In this document: piece by piece, positions 32,527-32,536 of the stretch
Position numbering within the stretch: the stretch's first letter is position 1
How the letters are laid out: every line of letters begins with the position of its first letter
Origin: an uncultured delta proteobacterium
GTDB lineage: Bacteria > Desulfobacterota > Syntrophia > Syntrophales > Smithellaceae
Direction: 5' to 3'
NCBI GenBank assembly: GCA_903904655.1
Contig: CAIVDK010000351.1
Span: forward strand, 1 to 32,536
Length of the DNA: 32,536 nucleotides
The notes under the pieces: generated by a model
Told to the model about the DNA's origin: nothing
Seen by the model: only the letters and a program-made list of their open reading frames with translations
Databases searched by the model: none
Made by a program: the position numbers and the translations under genes

Positions 32527-32536
32527 TTTTAAGTGA

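Overview
The window looks like a chromosomal segment of an anaerobic, Gram-negative deltaproteobacterium (Desulfobacterota), plausibly a Syntrophales-type fatty-acid or aromatic degrader. This is inferred from gene content: single-domain beta-oxidation enzymes, an anaerobic-type phenylacetate-CoA ligase paired with an ACT-domain protein, a BamD lipoprotein, a sigma-54 two-component system and a flavodoxin/ferredoxin protein. No rRNA, tRNA, CRISPR array, phage or transposase gene was seen.

Layout. 1-7.2 kb is housekeeping: recN (cut by the left edge) overlapping nadK, a divergent rdgC-like gene, a DUF374 acyltransferase, an APH-like/P-loop kinase fusion, bamD and trxA. A purine nucleoside phosphorylase follows, divergent from trxA; a good sigma-70 promoter lies in front of the phosphorylase and a weaker one in front of trxA. 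8.1-12.5 kb is a minus-strand set: MBL-fold hydrolase, paaK, an ACT-domain protein, a protein with two copies of a CQLGxF module, a probably frameshifted small ORF, and an exported-looking flavodoxin/2[4Fe-4S] protein. 12.7-16 kb holds a 1083-residue AsmA-like protein. 16.4-19.5 kb is an acyl-CoA dehydrogenase/3-hydroxyacyl-CoA dehydrogenase pair with a terminator-like hairpin. 19.7-22.6 kb holds queuosine-precursor genes queD, queE and queC with tatD and an unlisted 55-residue gene. 22.8-25.4 kb is a DppBC-type permease pair with a TIM-barrel isomerase, followed by an alpha/beta hydrolase. 26.6-31.7 kb is the most unusual block, and 32.1-32.5 kb is rsfS with a TTG start.

The 26.6-31.7 kb block encodes a membrane histidine kinase and an NtrC-family sigma-54 activator (ATGA overlap). 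Just after the activator come two matching 16-bp dyad sites 22 bp apart, then a -24/-12 promoter-like element. Behind these lie four genes for exported proteins: two very small ones sharing a (K/R)(K/R)DGS(C/F)QS motif, an OB-fold-like protein and an outer-membrane barrel-like protein. I infer a self-contained envelope-response regulon of unknown signal and function. The DNA here appears more GC-rich than its flanks, which could mean transfer.

A second theme is a dispersed palindromic repeat (core CCCCCT-N-AGGGGG with a GAGACTGAAGG-like arm). It occurs once after rdgC and twice as head-to-head doublets, between queE and queC and upstream of rsfS. One copy runs into queC and supplies its last codons. 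This resembles a REP/REPIN family, but no cognate transposase lies in the window.
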